The notes: generated by a model not told the origin, from the sequence alone. Counted from the stretch's first letter, positions 1 through 21,900 are shown. The stretch is DNA of 64,000 nt from Pardosa pseudoannulata (GCA_032207245.1 CM063502.1:48319904-48383903), one strand, 5' to 3'. Made by a program: numbers and translations.

Positions 1-2744
1 ATATAATGGTTCACTAATGTGCTATACATTTATAGTGGACAGCTTAAAAATTGTTTTGGTTTCTTTTGCACGTTAAATGTGCATATGTCTTTATTCTATT
101 AATTCAAATGACATTGCTTACATCTTTGTATTAAAAGCTGAGGGAAGGATTGATTTGGTTTAGAGGAGTACGATTTTATCTTTACGATGGCTTATTAGAT
201 CCGTAACTACCTTATAAAGTCCATTTCGAATGTCTATAACCATCTATGTCATCAGCGAGATTCGAACCCGATTCCGAATGTCAGCGCCTTGTCGAATCAG
301 CCATCTTGCGGCTAAAGACACTTAAACATTTTTTCATAGAATTATTTAATAAACAAAAAGTATCCAAAAAGCTTTATTTAAGGTTTACTACAAAAATCTA
401 TATGTTTGATAAACGTTACTAATCATATGTTATCAGTATTCTATTGAAATCCATATTTAAAAATTGTTTAATTAGAATTCTTTGTTAAAATTTTTATTCT
501 TAAGCATATTTCACAAGCAAATATGGATAGATATTTCCAATATTAGAACAATTATCATTTGCATCATTCATATAATTTTGTTATATTTACAAAAAATTTA
601 AAAAAATTATACTACAATATATTATTTTAAATTACGTAAAATTGTTTTCTCATTCATGCTTAAATAATCTTCATTCCTTTTTTTTACTATAAGCTTCCCT
701 GAGAAGAGAAATTAAAAATAATATAATAATGAGTACTAAAAATTTTTTAAAAAATGACGTGCTTTCTAATTTTTACTAGGCTTATCTGTTGCCTAAGAAA
801 ACTTTTAAGCCTGTAATATGTATGATTTCATTTTTTGAAATACATTATCCTTTTAAAGACGGATACAAATGTAATTAATATTTTACTTACACATTCTTTG
901 GTCTTTCTGTATACCATAATACGTTAGAATTTCTAGTTCATCCTTCTATCTTTAATAAATATATTTTTTGCGGCATGCTTTATTTTGTGTAGCTTATGGG
1001 TCTCTGTCTGTTTCTCAGAGGCATCTTAATTCTTTCTTTTTAGTATTAATTAAATAAAGAATATTTGTAACTTATCAGGGGGATTTGTATATTGAAAAGG
1101 CAATGTTGTAATTACATTAGCTTTAAAATCAGAAATTTTAAGTATGCTAAAACAATAAGCTTTTATGGTATTACTTCGATTAGAATTTGATACAGAAACG
1201 TTTTTTGAAACTGTCTACTAAAGCTTTCAGAAGAATAAAAAGTTATGTTTCGTTTAGAGCACTAAGGTGAAATTCTCTTCCTAAAAATGCGTTCATAGAT
1301 TGTAACACTAGCAGAAAATAGTAAAAGTGAGTAAAATTCCTTTTATATGTTATTTTAAAGAAAAGAAATTTTAGGATTCTATTATTAAGAGTTTCTATCT
1401 GAATTTTTGTATTCAAAAAGTAGAATTCTAAATCTGTAGTTACAGGTTAAAAGGAAAGCTATTGTCGTAAAAAAACCAACACAAATACTACAACGGAAGA
1501 GAGAAATATCTTCTATAAGTCATTCTGAATGATCTATAGACCTATACTCTGTTACCAACTACAGACACATGGTTATTAGCAAAAGAAATATTATTAAAAA
1601 CAAAAAATTATTTTGAAAAGAAGATTGAGAAAATACAAATTTGTAGTGAATTTGAAGTAGGCTTTATTTAAATATGTCAAAGGTAAATAAAAAGAATTAG
1701 CTAATTCTCAGTAGCAGAAACTTATCTGACCATAATGTTACGTTATTTAGAACGAAATATTTCGAAGAAAATTTTTACTTCTTTCCTCTGTTATTACAAC
1801 AACAAATTAGAACTGTATTAAACAAGTAAATATTTCCAAATATTTTAAAACCAAATTAGGAAGTCAAAACACACAAAGATCTTTATCACACTCTGAATTC
1901 AACTATTCTTATTTCTAAACCAGTTGTCCAATGTAATATTTCAATTTGACACTGAAAGTATAAATTTCATTTCAATTTCTCGACATTTCAATCATTATAC
2001 TTTTTTTTGTGCATTTGGTTTGTTCAACTGAGCATCTGGAAGCTAGCAGCGACGTATAACTGAAAGAATTTTGGAAAGCTGCCCAACAGGAGTAGGATAA
2101 ATTCGGCATGTCTTTGCTTAGGAAAAAAAAAGTACTTCATGGGAAAATTCAAGTTAGAGATATATCAAAAAATGTTGTTGAGATTATGGATGACAGTCAA
2201 GGCAAATCACAATAATAAGGTATTTATCTCAGCCATGGTGAAAAATGTTTCCGTAAAATGCAAATAACCTTTACTATTTAAGTAAGGACTTCATTCTTCA
2301 TCCTTTATGTAGTTGCAAAAGAGATCTTCGTTTGATGTCTCAGGAAGTTTGGACTTGAGCATCTATTATTTAAGTATTAACACGGAAAGTTTCACTTTTA
2401 CTCTCATTGAAAATATGGTAATTATCTAACAGGTATTTTGTTTTTGACATACTCTTCTGACAAGAGAACTAGAGAATGGCAGAGGTACAGACAGTAGTTT
2501 TACACAAGAAAACTATAGATCTTTCTTTATGGAATTTTTTTTTACAGAAGCAAAAACAGAAATCCACTTTAGCCCTGCAAAACATCCACTAACTAGTTTC
2601 CCTGATTACTCAAGTTCTGTATGTTTCTATTGGATGAGCAGTCCCACCGGATGTCTTTTTCTGTTTCATGTCCGTCACATTATCGGCTGGCCACGAGAAG
2701 TATATCTCTTTTTAAATTAGCTTAATTTAATAATTTCTTCTATC
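1..2744. other. AT-rich non-coding DNA
   Basis: I see no coding exon or recognisable conserved protein in this stretch. Apart from the tRNA-like block near 248-312 it is low-complexity AT-rich DNA with short A and T runs. It may be intergenic or the 5' intron of the gene that begins coding at 18,782. Confidence 0.5.
248..312 (-). repeat. tRNA-like (SINE head) remnant
   Basis: On the minus strand this stretch has an A-box-like segment (gatggctgattcgacaagg) followed by a good B box (gggttcgaatctcgc), in the order of an RNA polymerase III promoter. There is no pairing acceptor stem or CCA-ready 3' end, so it is more likely the decayed head of a tRNA-derived SINE than a working tRNA gene. The family is not identified. 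Confidence 0.4.
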
Positions 2745-2752
2745 CTCTAGAA

Positions 2753-3231
2753 CAGGGATGGGCAAAATACGGACCGTGGGCCAACTCCGGCCCGCGGATA
2801 GAATTTTAAGTTGTCGGTCCGAGGCAAATTAAAAGAAATATATATTTATACATTATATAGCCATCTCCTTTTCTACTTTGCTTAAATATTATATCCCAAA
2901 TTTATTATCTCACATCCAGAAGAACAGCAGTATATTTGCTTCTTATATGTGAACAAGTGTTTTCAACTTTGAACCTTAGAAAGAATAATTTCAGAAGTAG
3001 ACTGACAGATGAGCCTTTAGCATCGTTCCTTAAAATCAGTACATCTCACTTCGAACCTCAGTATAAGGAACTTTTAAAAATGAAATAACAATTTAATTCA
3101 CCTCATTAACGTATTTAAACCGTCAGGTACTTGTATATTGTTTTTAAAATTTTAGAAAAATTTATCTTGGCCCGCCAAACTTATTTTCTTTCGATGTTTG
3201 GCTCTCGGCGGAAAAAATTTGTCCATCCCTG
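2753..3231 (+). mobile_element. hAT-type DNA transposon remnant (internally deleted)
   Basis: A 479-bp element bounded by inverted repeats: the left end reads cagggatgggcaaaat and the right end, reverse-complemented, reads cagggatggacaaatt. It is flanked by an 8-bp target duplication, ctctagaa on the left (2745-2752) and ctgtagaa on the right (3232-3239), with one mismatch. The duplication fits the nnnTAnnn pattern known for the Buster branch of hAT elements. Inside is a stub of the transposase C-terminus (2948-3088). Most of the transposase is missing, so the copy cannot move by itself. Confidence 0.85.
2948..3088 (+). pseudogene. hAT transposase C-terminal dimerisation-domain fragment
   Basis: An open stretch of 46 codons ending in TAA translates to a peptide beginning CEQVFSTLNLRKNNFRSRLT and continuing with TDEPLASFLKIST. 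This matches the C-terminal end of hAT transposases of the ZBED/GTF2IRD2-like kind, where CEQ-F-S-x-RLTDE-L is conserved. Upstream frames are not recognisable, so this is a relic. It supports the hAT assignment made from the inverted repeats and the 8-bp duplication. Confidence 0.75.
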
Positions 3232-3239
3232 CTGTAGAA

Positions 3240-6200
3240 TGTAGATTGTTCTTAATTTCTTCTTCTTCCCCTACAATGACTTCCCTTATACGTTTTGCAT
3301 TCCTCGTTTATTTAAGTCCCGAATTTCATGGATTGAACCAATGCGGCTTTAGAACTTCGACATCCATCATTTCTGTCGATTGCTGAGTTCCTTTATGTTT
3401 ATGGCTTCAATAAAATACTGAGTTGCGCAGGATTTTTTCCTGGCCTTTGTCCTCTAATCCACATTTTTTCTATTTTCCAAAACTAAAATATAATCTATAG
3501 AAACATGGAACTTATGAACTTAAAATATGTTTTTAAAATAGAAAGGACTTCATGAGTTTAGGGTTGCTTAAATTCTATAAATGATTCTAAATAATAATTT
3601 TTTTAAATAAAGTGATAGTGATTCCTGTTTATATAATTGGTATGGAATCTAGGTGTTTTTCAAATTTAGGGTCTTTAGACACTTCAGGAGTATAGACTCC
3701 TGCACCACATTAAGCAACGTTAAGCAACCACATTAAGCTCCCACCAACTTTGTGGAACATCAGTTTTTGTAAAAATATCTGTGCAACTACAAAAATGCTA
3801 ATAACAAGCACACATATATGTCTTGTATGAGATTAACTGCATATATAAATACTACCTGAATATGTAACCATAAAATATAAAATTATTACGTAGAATTTAT
3901 TTTGTCATTTACTAAAACCAAAAAGTGATTTTTAATTTGTCCTAAGAAATACCAAAAATAATTATCACACAAACTAGAAAAATTCCTTAACTTTTAAATT
4001 TTACAGTGAATGATACGATGGATGAAATACAATCCTTATATGCTATCAAATATTTAGTTCCAATTATTCAAATTCTACGTGACCCTTTCTGCAACAATAA
4101 AAGCAATTCTGTGGATTTTCAGAAATTTCATTACTGTACCTCAAAGAAAAGCTAATGTAATTTCTGAAAATTTTCTTGAAAAGAAGAAATGAAAGAAAGG
4201 TTTTGATTCATTCACGGCAGCAATCCATGCATTTTCGAAACTGTAGCTTTCCCAATTGTTTCATTCTGAATCATTGATTTTTTTTTTAATTTCCTCTTTT
4301 AACACACTCTGATTAGAAACGAAATCAAATTAAGATACTTGGAGAAAAAAAAAATATACAGTTATTTAAAGATTTCACAGATAATAAACATTAAATACTT
4401 TCAGTTTTCGTCTTTAATGATTAAATTTAAGATTCGAGAAACTGATACAAATTATATTGAGTCTCTTTCGTTTCTTTTACATTGAATTTTATTCTTTTTT
4501 TTTCTACTTTTCTCTTATCATCGTGATTTTAAGGGTAATAATAAATAACTTAAAATAATAATATAGTTAGATTTCAGATCACACAAATGCAAAATCAATG
4601 GTTCTTTAAAATAATTATGTGATATTTTTTGTGCTCCCAGTAACTTCCATATACGCTATATTTATGTTTATTTGGTAATTGCGCTACAGTCATTTGAAGT
4701 TCGATTATAATGTGCTCAATATCTTATTTTAAAACTGAATGAAAACAATTGGGAAAAAAATAAATCTTCACGCCAATGACAGTTAGGTGATGGTCGAAGG
4801 GGATATTTCACTTTGTTTGCGTTTCAAAAAGAAGCATATAAAGTAGAATTTATAGATAAAAACGCATAATTATTTGGTTATACGCGATATTTTCCCTTGG
4901 ATGGTCATTGAATACGTAAAAAAAAACTAATGTTAAAAGCCCAAATTTCTTCAACATTTAGTTAATAGACGGAGAACTGACTAACATGCTGAGTTATTTT
5001 CTCTTTTATACTTTAGTGGAATATTCTTAAAAAAGTAAAGAATGCCCTAGTACCTACTAGAACTGACACAGAATCAATTGTAATTAAATCAAAATTCCGC
5101 TACGCCCTTGCCAGGTTTCGAACTGAAGACATATATCGTGGAAGCTCCAAACATAACCACGTCGCCTCAGAAGAGTTTTGAGCAAAATAGTTTGGAGATT
5201 GATTTTTAGACTTTGTATAACTACATGCAATAAGACATTCAATGAAAAGAAAAGAAAAGAAAGCAGACCAGTATTTAGTATATCACTGCACTGTATTATT
5301 TATTCTTTACACTTTTTCTGAATGAGGGCTGAACTGCTAGCACGTTGTTTTTTGGTAAGAGGTCCGAATTCCTCTTTTGGCATACTAATTGGAATCGGCT
5401 TTAAGCAGTAAGTCACGGTTCAATTAGCCTTCGCGTAGAAAAATGTTAACTCTAGTGTTTTCAACCAACTAATAATTCATACCAACTATTAGATAGGTAT
5501 GGAAATGTGTTAACAAAGACAGTGAAATGTTACTCTTAAGTTTATTTATGGTTTTTCATTCATTAATCTAGTACTTTGAGTCTGTATGTTCAAGTGTGGT
5601 TATACATATACGTATATGAGCATTAAATCTCCCTAATTACTTGAAAGTGAATATTTAATAAACAACTTATTATTTTCAGGCATCAGGTCGAAGAATTGTA
5701 GACGGCTAAACATTTAATAAATGCAGCAAGAGTTTAGCTACTTTATCACCCATGCACTACGTAAATGAAGCAATTTTGAATAGTTAGAGAAACTCCACGA
5801 CTTTGATCTTATTCGAACGAGGATCGCTCTCCGAACCAAGCACACTTTCTGTTGCACCAAACTCGAAAATCTCTCTCCTAACAGTATTATCTGTATAATT
5901 AGATTTCAATAAAATTGGAAAATATTTCTTCATTTTGAAGATATGAGTTCTCCATATTTATTTGCACTTTGAAATAAAATAGTTTTTTATTCATTTATAT
6001 GTTTTTAATTTAAAACTGTCTAATTTCTGAGGTTATATTGATTTATATCTGCTATATATTAGAGTATATACATTTTATTGTAGATTTTAATGCAAAGCTA
6101 TGCGTAACTTTTTGAACCCTGTGACTTGAAATTTGAGGCCGAAAATAGATATGAGATGCCTTTTTAATCACCCTGATTTTCTTTCTGAAGCAAATTAATG

Positions 6201-7330
6201 GTGGATGATGAAGTCCATACTGAAAGACAAGCCGTACGATTATTGTAAAGCAGAACTGCAAATTTAAATGCCGTATGCTTAAGCTTTAACTCTAGATAAA
6301 CCACAGAGAAACTAAGAGAAAAACAATAGAAAATCAGTCATTTTGACTGGTCACGTAAATCTAATGTAAATCAGCAATAGTGACACTGGTTTGGAGCGTT
6401 ACTCTCTACTATTGATTTGTTACACATGAGCTGAAGAGAGTAACTTGAGCAATGCCATATACATCCACGATCACTGTCTCAAGGTTAAATAAATGTTCAT
6501 TTTATTCAATTATGTGGATGAACTAATCGAAGGAGGATTGAAAACGTAGCTCTCACAAATACACGCGGAAAGGTACCTAAAGGTAAGTTAGTCTTTTATT
6601 AAATATTGATTGGTAAATGTCTCCCGTTTAATTCTCTGCAAATATCTGTAATATGATAGCTGGGAAATAATTTTCGTTTTGTATCCTAATAATTAGGTGA
6701 AATTATATAAATTCTAAGTACTGTCGGGGATATATTTGGGGGTATAAGTTCTTTGAATTGGAATACTAAAGAAATTTAAATGGTGTTTCGAGATTGAAGT
6801 CATGCTTAAATGTCATTAGATTTGACGTCATCGGCTGCCAAATGAAAGTGTAAGAAGAAAGCAGAATCTTTTTTATCCTCTTTCAGTCTCCTTTCCCTCT
6901 TCACACCCACCGTCTTACGTTTATTTTTAAAGCAATCTCACCACCTTTGCATGCGTGTTAAGTATATTCAGAAACAAGTTTTATCTTTTTGCCCGTTGTG
7001 TTCCTTTCAATTTAGTCAGAAAGGTAGATTATTCTGCCCTCCTAACTACGTCTAATTGTAAATCTTTAAAGGTAAGTCGCAGTTTTTTGAATCCGTATTT
7101 TCAAAAGTCTGTTCCGGTAATTGTAAACATTTCTTAAATGCTATTTACTAACAAATAGAATTAGTTATGTTTGTATGAAATGTCTAATAAGAATTTTACA
7201 ATAAAATTTTATTACATACCCAAGCCGAAAAGTGTCTAGAATCGGTATCTTACTAAATTTAGAATCATATCGAGTAATGAATGAGCATAACGGAGGACAC
7301 ACATGAAAATGACATTTAATGCGTTCCTCC
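3240..7330. other. Non-coding DNA with faint tRNA-like debris
   Basis: No coding exon is supported here. On the minus strand near 5,795-5,870 there is a weak tRNA-like order (a ttggtgca block, then a cgttcgaat B-box-like block), probably old SINE debris. A perfect CRE-like palindrome and a strong splice-donor motif near 6.8-7.1 kb are listed separately. Otherwise it is low-complexity AT-rich sequence. Confidence 0.4.
6823..6830. promoter_or_regulatory. CRE/ATF-like palindrome
   Basis: A perfect TGACGTCA octamer, the consensus site for CREB/ATF bZIP factors. It lies about 60 bp before a pyrimidine-rich tcagtctcc stretch that resembles an arthropod initiator, and 240 bp before a strong donor (aaag|gtaagt at 7071/7072). 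Together these could mark a promoter and untranslated first exon for the + strand gene at 18.8 kb, but this is inference from motifs alone. Confidence 0.2.
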
Positions 7331-7790
7331 ATTTTGATTCTGTTTCATTTATAATACTGTCGTTTTTTATTTTTAAATATAAATATATTTATGAAATACT
7401 GTAGCTCAGAACCTCTTGAGTCTATATTTTTAATTTCTAAATTATTTCTTTAAGGGGATATTTGTCTAGTAAAATTAATTTTTTTTTAATTTAATGGATG
7501 TGCTTAAAATGTCGCATATCGTTCAAATATATTTCTATAAAAATAGATGATATTGAAAAGTAATTTTTATTCAGTTTCAATTATAGTACTGGCGTTTTTT
7601 ATTTTTTAATATAAATATATTTATGAAATACTGTAGCTCAGAACCTCTTGAGTCTATATTTTTAATTTCTAAATTATTTCTTTAAGGGGATATTTGTCTA
7701 GTAAAATTAATTTTTTTTTAATTTAATGGATGTGCTTAAAATGTCGCATATCGTTCAAATATATTTTTATAAAAATAGATGATATTGAAA
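7331..7790. repeat. Direct tandem duplication, two 228-bp copies
   Basis: Two nearly identical copies (7331-7558 and 7563-7790) lie in direct orientation with a period of 232 bp. Both contain the marker ctgtagctcagaacctcttg and the tail gatgatattgaaa. The copies differ at only a few positions, which points to a recent local duplication. No coding capacity is seen. Confidence 0.85.
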
Positions 7791-9880
7791 CTTAAACTAT
7801 TAATTATTAATTGTTTGAAAGTTAATTTTATTGTAATACTTCATGAGTAATTCTTTCAGATGTAATAAGACCATTCTTATTTATTTGATATATTTTAGAA
7901 CTCAGAATAAAAATTACCTGTTACCATAAGCATTTGAAAAAAAAATAACGGTGAAAACATCGATTTCTACTGTTCAAAATATCCCTGACAGTTCTTTTAA
8001 GTATATACAGTTGACAAATTATACGTTCCAACACATTAACTAACTCTTATTTTATAAGCTATAAGATAAATAATAGGTAAATGTCAAAGGAATATGACAG
8101 TTAGACATGACCCGAAGTATTTCAAATATTCGTAGATTATACAAATTTTTGTTTAAAAAATATTTGAAATTATTAGTAATAATTGTATTTATGTTGCGAT
8201 AACTATAAAGCGTCATAGGATGGCGCATATTTAGAAACTAGTTTTCTTCTCATTCTTAGTTATACATCATTATCCATAAATACACTGTCATCCTGAAAAT
8301 TAATACTAGTATCCATTACTAAGTCAAGACTGAAAATTCAGTTTTTTCAATGCTTTTATCGTACACAGTTACTTTTTACAGTTCGGAATTATTAATAATA
8401 ATAATGTAAATGGAAAATAGTATTTAAAGTTATATATAACATCATTATGTATTTAAAATATTTATACAGTTTGTTAATGTTCAGAAGAATGAAGTTAAAT
8501 AATTTTCATAACAGAGATAAATAGTGACTAAAGCTGTTGATAGTTTAGGTAAAATATTAACATTAGAATATCTTGCTTTCAAAAGTAGATTTTGGTAGCT
8601 GCGATGGACTGAACATTACGTACTAAGAAGAAATCAAATTAAATTTTTAACAGCAACTTTCTTGAAACAAGTTTCTTAAAAGTAAATCAAAATAATATGC
8701 GTAAAATTTCATAAATTCCTTTTTATAAACTTTACATATGTCAAATGAAATTAGTATAAGTGACGATGGTGATAATTTTAAAGAATAAAATATGCAAAAA
8801 AATAAATTTTAATCTTTTAATTTACAGCGTGTATCATTTGAGTTGTAAATTTTGCAAAATTGTATTAAACAGTCTAATTTATTTTTTTTTTTTTATATAA
8901 AACTGTAAACTTGAATTTATCGCTAGCCCATGTCTATAGGGCAAATGTACCAGGATATTACTAGCCCGTGTCTATAATCTTTGTTTACTATCCATGTCAG
9001 GAGGTAAATCTCCTCCCGAAATGAATGTGAAACAAGTATTCCCTCCAACGAATGTGGAAAAATAGCCTTATTATTAGAGTTTTAAATCTTTTTTTTTTTA
9101 ATACTGCCTTACACATTGTTTTTCAAAGTGTTAGATTTCTGTACTTACAACATTGAGAAAATCTCCAGATCAATACAAATGCTTCCAAATGTTAATCTTG
9201 TCAAACTTGAAAGAGTGAAATGTTACTTTTCTGATCAGACAGTATTATAATCCAATAGAAAAGAAAATAATCAGAAGAAAGAAGGAAGCTTTACGAAAGA
9301 TGAACTAATAGATAACTAGTGAAGCTCATGCTCACGATAACACTGTCGACAAAAGAGAACGGGAGATTTTCTTCAGGTGAAAATACTGAATTTTTTTATA
9401 CGCGATAAAGGCGCTTGCAGTGTGTCTTATCTTGAAAATGAGAAAGCTATTTTCTTCCTATCACAGATACCACGTAACACAAGTTCTCTCAGAATGCTTT
9501 TACTTCTTCTATAAAATAAATAGCATGTTATTAAATTTAAAGAAGTCTTTTTCAAGAATGGAATATTTTTTTTTATATTTAACAACTTATATATATTTTA
9601 TTCCTTTAAAGGCATGTGTATTGGAACAGTAATTTAAAATAAATGGAGAAACTGAGGCTTCGAATCGTGTTAAAAACAGTTTTTTTTAAGACTTAAAATT
9701 TTTTTGGAGGGAGGTCCCAGGGATAATTATATCATTAAATTTGAAAAATATATAAATCATAGCTGCTACTATATGTATAATATCAAAGGGTAAAGACAAC
9801 TGGTTTTACTGCATTACACGCTTAAACTGACATTTAATAAATAAAAACTTTTTTATGAAACTTATGTATATATGTAATGT
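7791..9880. other. AT-rich non-coding DNA
   Basis: I see no gene, RNA or recognisable transposon here. A short near-repeat (ctagccc-tgtctata) occurs twice near 8,922 and 8,963. The rest is low-complexity AT-rich sequence. Confidence 0.4.
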
Positions 9881-10260
9881 ATCAGAATTATCACACTTCA
9901 ATATCTCATAAAAAATCTCCTCTGTCTCATTCTTATTCCCTTAAATCTATTTTACCAGCCACAAAATGTCTTAATTAAAAAAAGTGTTCTCGACTTAAAA
10001 TACTTCCAATCCATTTACTAAAGCTTTCTCTGCAATAAATGCAAATTTCCTGCGCACTCTCCATATTGTCCAGTTGTCCCCGGTTCACTTTTCAATTATC
10101 TAAGTTCCTTTTACTGTTGATAGAGCTGACTAAGCTACTTTCTATGGGAAAGATTTTTCTCTATGGGTCGCTCGCTCTGGGGTCCAACCCTGTTCCAGCA
10201 CGTGTTTTCATGGTCATTCACTTGTCTGCTGTTGATTGTTAAAGATGTCATTTTTAGAAG
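9881..10260. repeat. Unnamed dispersed repeat, copy 1
   Basis: First of three related copies in the window. It starts atcagaattatcac and shares blocks with copy 2 in the same order: the cttaaaat block, the tctgc-caata block, and a terminal gatg-cattt block. It is the most diverged copy. It follows a tatatgtaatgt tract, as copy 3 does. The family is not recognised; it may be part of a retroelement with a simple-sequence tail. Confidence 0.6.
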
Positions 10261-10394
10261 CTGTTTAAAAATTTAAGTCATATGCTTCTCTTCAATGTGA
10301 CTGGACTGCGTCTTACTTCAATAGTCCAGCTGCTCAGGTTTTTCCTTGCCCAGCAAGCCCGGACAAGTAAATACAATAGGGGCTTAGTTATTTG

Positions 10395-10396
<2 letters not shown>

Positions 10397-10430
<34 letters not shown>
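10397..10430. repeat. (TA)n microsatellite
   Basis: An uninterrupted TA run of about 34 bp that directly abuts copy 2 of the dispersed repeat. This suggests the microsatellite is a terminus of that repeat family. Confidence 0.9.
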
Positions 10431-18776
<8,346 letters not shown>

Positions 18777-18781
18777 AAAAG

Positions 18782-18904
18782 ATGGCAACTGTCTATTGTA
18801 CTCTGACAGAAGACAATATAAATCAAAATTTAAGGCATATGGAATTCCCTTGGCCAAGCCCAGTAGTTTCTCTCGGAAATGAAATAGAAAAAGAAATTAA
18901 GAAG
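18782..18904 (+). CDS. Alanine aminotransferase exon 1 (residues 1-41)
   Basis: Begins at ATG 18,782 and ends at aag|gtatga. It encodes the N-terminal strand [17 protein letters not shown], which matches LTLESMNPQV-VEYAV of other ALTs. The acceptor ttccag (to 18,776) lies just before the ATG. An in-frame TAA lies upstream in unspliced DNA, so this ATG is the best start in either case. Confidence 0.85.
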
Positions 18905-21900
18905 GTATGAAAATATGAACATAGTAAATTGCTTTTAAATTGCTTGGTAATTTTTTTTTTTAACTTTTATAGTACTGTTACTCGCCGGCTTACCCAAAAT
19001 TATAGGAAACATTCAGGTCACTTCCTGAGAGGTCAAGTGCCTGCGTGCAGGTGTTTTGTGTGCTCAGTATTTTAAAATACATAAAACATGTACAAAATTG
19101 TATTTGTTGCTGTTATGCTAAGTACAACTCATATTGAAGAACACAAGGACTCCGACTCAGAGCGGTAGCCTGTAACGGTTTTCCGACAATATGTCAGGGA
19201 TATAATATTCATTAAAAATATATTTATAGGAAAGATTTTATTAACAAAAGTCATATAGAATAGGTTAGTCTACGGGGTTTTCTATATTGGACAAAATGTC
19301 ATTGGTTGATGTATTTGTTTTTGCACAGGTAACCTCCACTTTATAGGATACAGAACTAATTTGTCTCCTCTAAATTTTGTCGCCGGGAACGGCCCCCTAA
19401 GAACATGATTTAACAAATGAGATGCGGAAATCTGTTTTCGATTGTCTAAGCACTTTAAAGTCGATAGAGGGAATGTAGAAGACAAATCTCGTACAAGACA
19501 CTCATTGAGAAATTGTGACAGTGTTCAGTATGTGCGTGATTTATTGCACCCAGACCGGCAGTTACTAGTTCAAATAATCCCAGACTAAGTAGGAATGGAT
19601 TAAATTTACACATCCTCATTAACAATTTGCAGATAAAAAAATTTGGCCAATTGGAAGATTCAGCAGGACAATGTAACCTTAACACACCTAATTCTGGATT
19701 AACATCTTCCTGACATGGAACGGCTTCGCAGCGCTTCTTCGTCAGCTCTGATCTGGCAGACTTTATCCTATTCTCCTGGGTGAAGACAACCCTCGAAAGA
19801 CATAGGATCTTAGAAGTTCACTAGATTTAGAAGCTCTTTAAAGACACTCTGAAAAAGCACTTCCAGGGAACTTTCCAAGTATGGACAACCGGTCAACAGA
19901 AGTGGGTCGATGCCTACCTAAGTTTTCTATTATGAATTGTTTGTATTAACATACAGTACTTTAACGAATTTGGTGCAATTGCTTTTTATACAAACTTATA
20001 CGTGATTATTTGAAAAATTATCAGTTATAATGGTTTAGTGGCTTTTTTTGTAAGACAGATAAGCATACTCAGCTAGAATTTTAACTACATTAATTAGAAC
20101 TTGTATGTACTCCAATTGTTCAATAGAAATAGAAATTTTTGATTTGAATGGAGTTTCTCAGAAGATTAGAATTACACATAAGGTCCACAATGAACCAGCA
20201 TAGGCCTGATGTCATGTACTACGAACTGCTGTCGTCGTGGATGAAATACATTGGATACAGAATATTTTTTTATAATTAAAACAAAATTTCATAATATGAA
20301 GTAGTAAATAAAGTTTAATTTCTTCTGGAGAGAAGCTTTATAAAGTAAGTCCAGGCCAATTGTTTTGGGGCATTTACGGAAAATATGAAGACAAAATTTC
20401 CTTTGAAAAGTTGAAGTGATAGTGTTTCTCCTTAGTATACGGATTTTTTATATTCCATAAATCCTCTCAACACATTCTATGCGCATATCTAAAAAATGCT
20501 TAAAAATGTCTTGCTGTCATACACGTACTCAATTCCTTGAATACCATGGGCTTCACCAATAACCAACAGTTTGTTCGTAGCGCCTTGCATGGGTGTTACC
20601 AACGACCTCAGTAAAACAAACGCATTACGAATGATTACACAAACTAATTTGTTTTAATATTTTGTTAAAATATTCAATGCATTATGAGAAATTAATGTTC
20701 ACCAGACGCGCTAGCCAGGTGAGCGCATTCAACGTGTTAAGGAACTTCTACTCAATACTTAATGATTTCACAAAACATTTCATCTGAAATACGTGATGAT
20801 TTTCAGCTTTAACACGGTTATTTGCAAAGTCACATACCCTTTCGACATCTCTAGATGGATGCTAGTGACAGGAGGATTTACTGCTCGAAAATACTCCTTT
20901 CTCTCCAAATAAAAGCTGAATTATAGGGTCTGTCATAAGAGGAAAGAGTTGGCTCACAGAAATAACTCTTCCGTCACTAAGCAACAAAGTGTTTTGCGCT
21001 GTAAAGGAGCAAAAATCTAAAAACAGTTTGTTCAGCTTCAAAAATTTATTCAATGCATGACTATTGCAAACTAGGATACACAAGTGATTTTAATTTTACA
21101 AATTTAAGTATATTTTTTAAATATTTAAGTGTTTTAGAGTTTGCTATTTATTGAAATTTTAAGATAATTTTTTTGCAATTTACTGTTAGTTTTAACTCCA
21201 TTCTTTTGATTAGTAATTTCATATTTTAGGGAGGACGAGGGATGTTTCCGTTTGATGAAGTGATACACGCCCACGCCGGTGATCCTCAGGGAATGGGACA
21301 AAAGCCAGTCACGTTTTTTCAACAGGTGATGATTTTGTTTGAATTTTATCCACTAATAGACCGTTCAGTTTCATACACTTTATTGCAATGAAACTGCTCA
21401 AAATGTTTGATCCAAGAAACGTTGGACCTTTTTAGATTAAAATTCATGCTACATTCAGATTAAACTTTGTAACCATAAAATTATATTTTAAAGATTGTTT
21501 CTAAAAAGTTATCAAAGTATTATTTTGAAAAATCAGAAATATAGGTCGTTTTAAATATTTAAAAAAGTTATACATACAACATTGAGTTACACATTTCTCC
21601 TAGGACATGAGTACAAATATGCTAAGTAAGCTTAGCAGTTTTAATCAAGTTATAGAAGAAAAATGAGCAGTTAAAGTACCGCTTCAAGTATGTAGGTGTG
21701 AAAACCGACAAAAACAGCTAAGTAATTACTAGCCCGTTGAAGCTAATTCTACTTTAAAATAGCTAAACTAGTGATTGAAATTTACAGATATAAATATCTA
21801 AAAGTAATTTTTGAAAAAAAAATCTTATAATGTTCTGTATCAGAAGGAGCCTTAATATTACAGTGCAATAAACAGTATTTCCTGAACTTAAGAGGTTGGT

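Noticed and set aside
5100..5170. Possible tRNA gene suggested by ccaggtttcgaactg
   Set aside because: The rest of the cloverleaf cannot be formed and the box spacing is poor.
6955..7071. A peptide rich in Arg, Lys, Ser and Phe before a strong donor, looking like a mitochondrial targeting sequence for the aminotransferase
   Set aside because: The frame begins with GTG and not ATG. The nearby ATG at 6,951 is in another frame that stops before the donor. The region is kept only as a possible untranslated exon.
20862..21083. 73-codon open frame on the minus strand
   Set aside because: I compared it with DDE transposase ends but found no convincing motif; it lies inside an intron.
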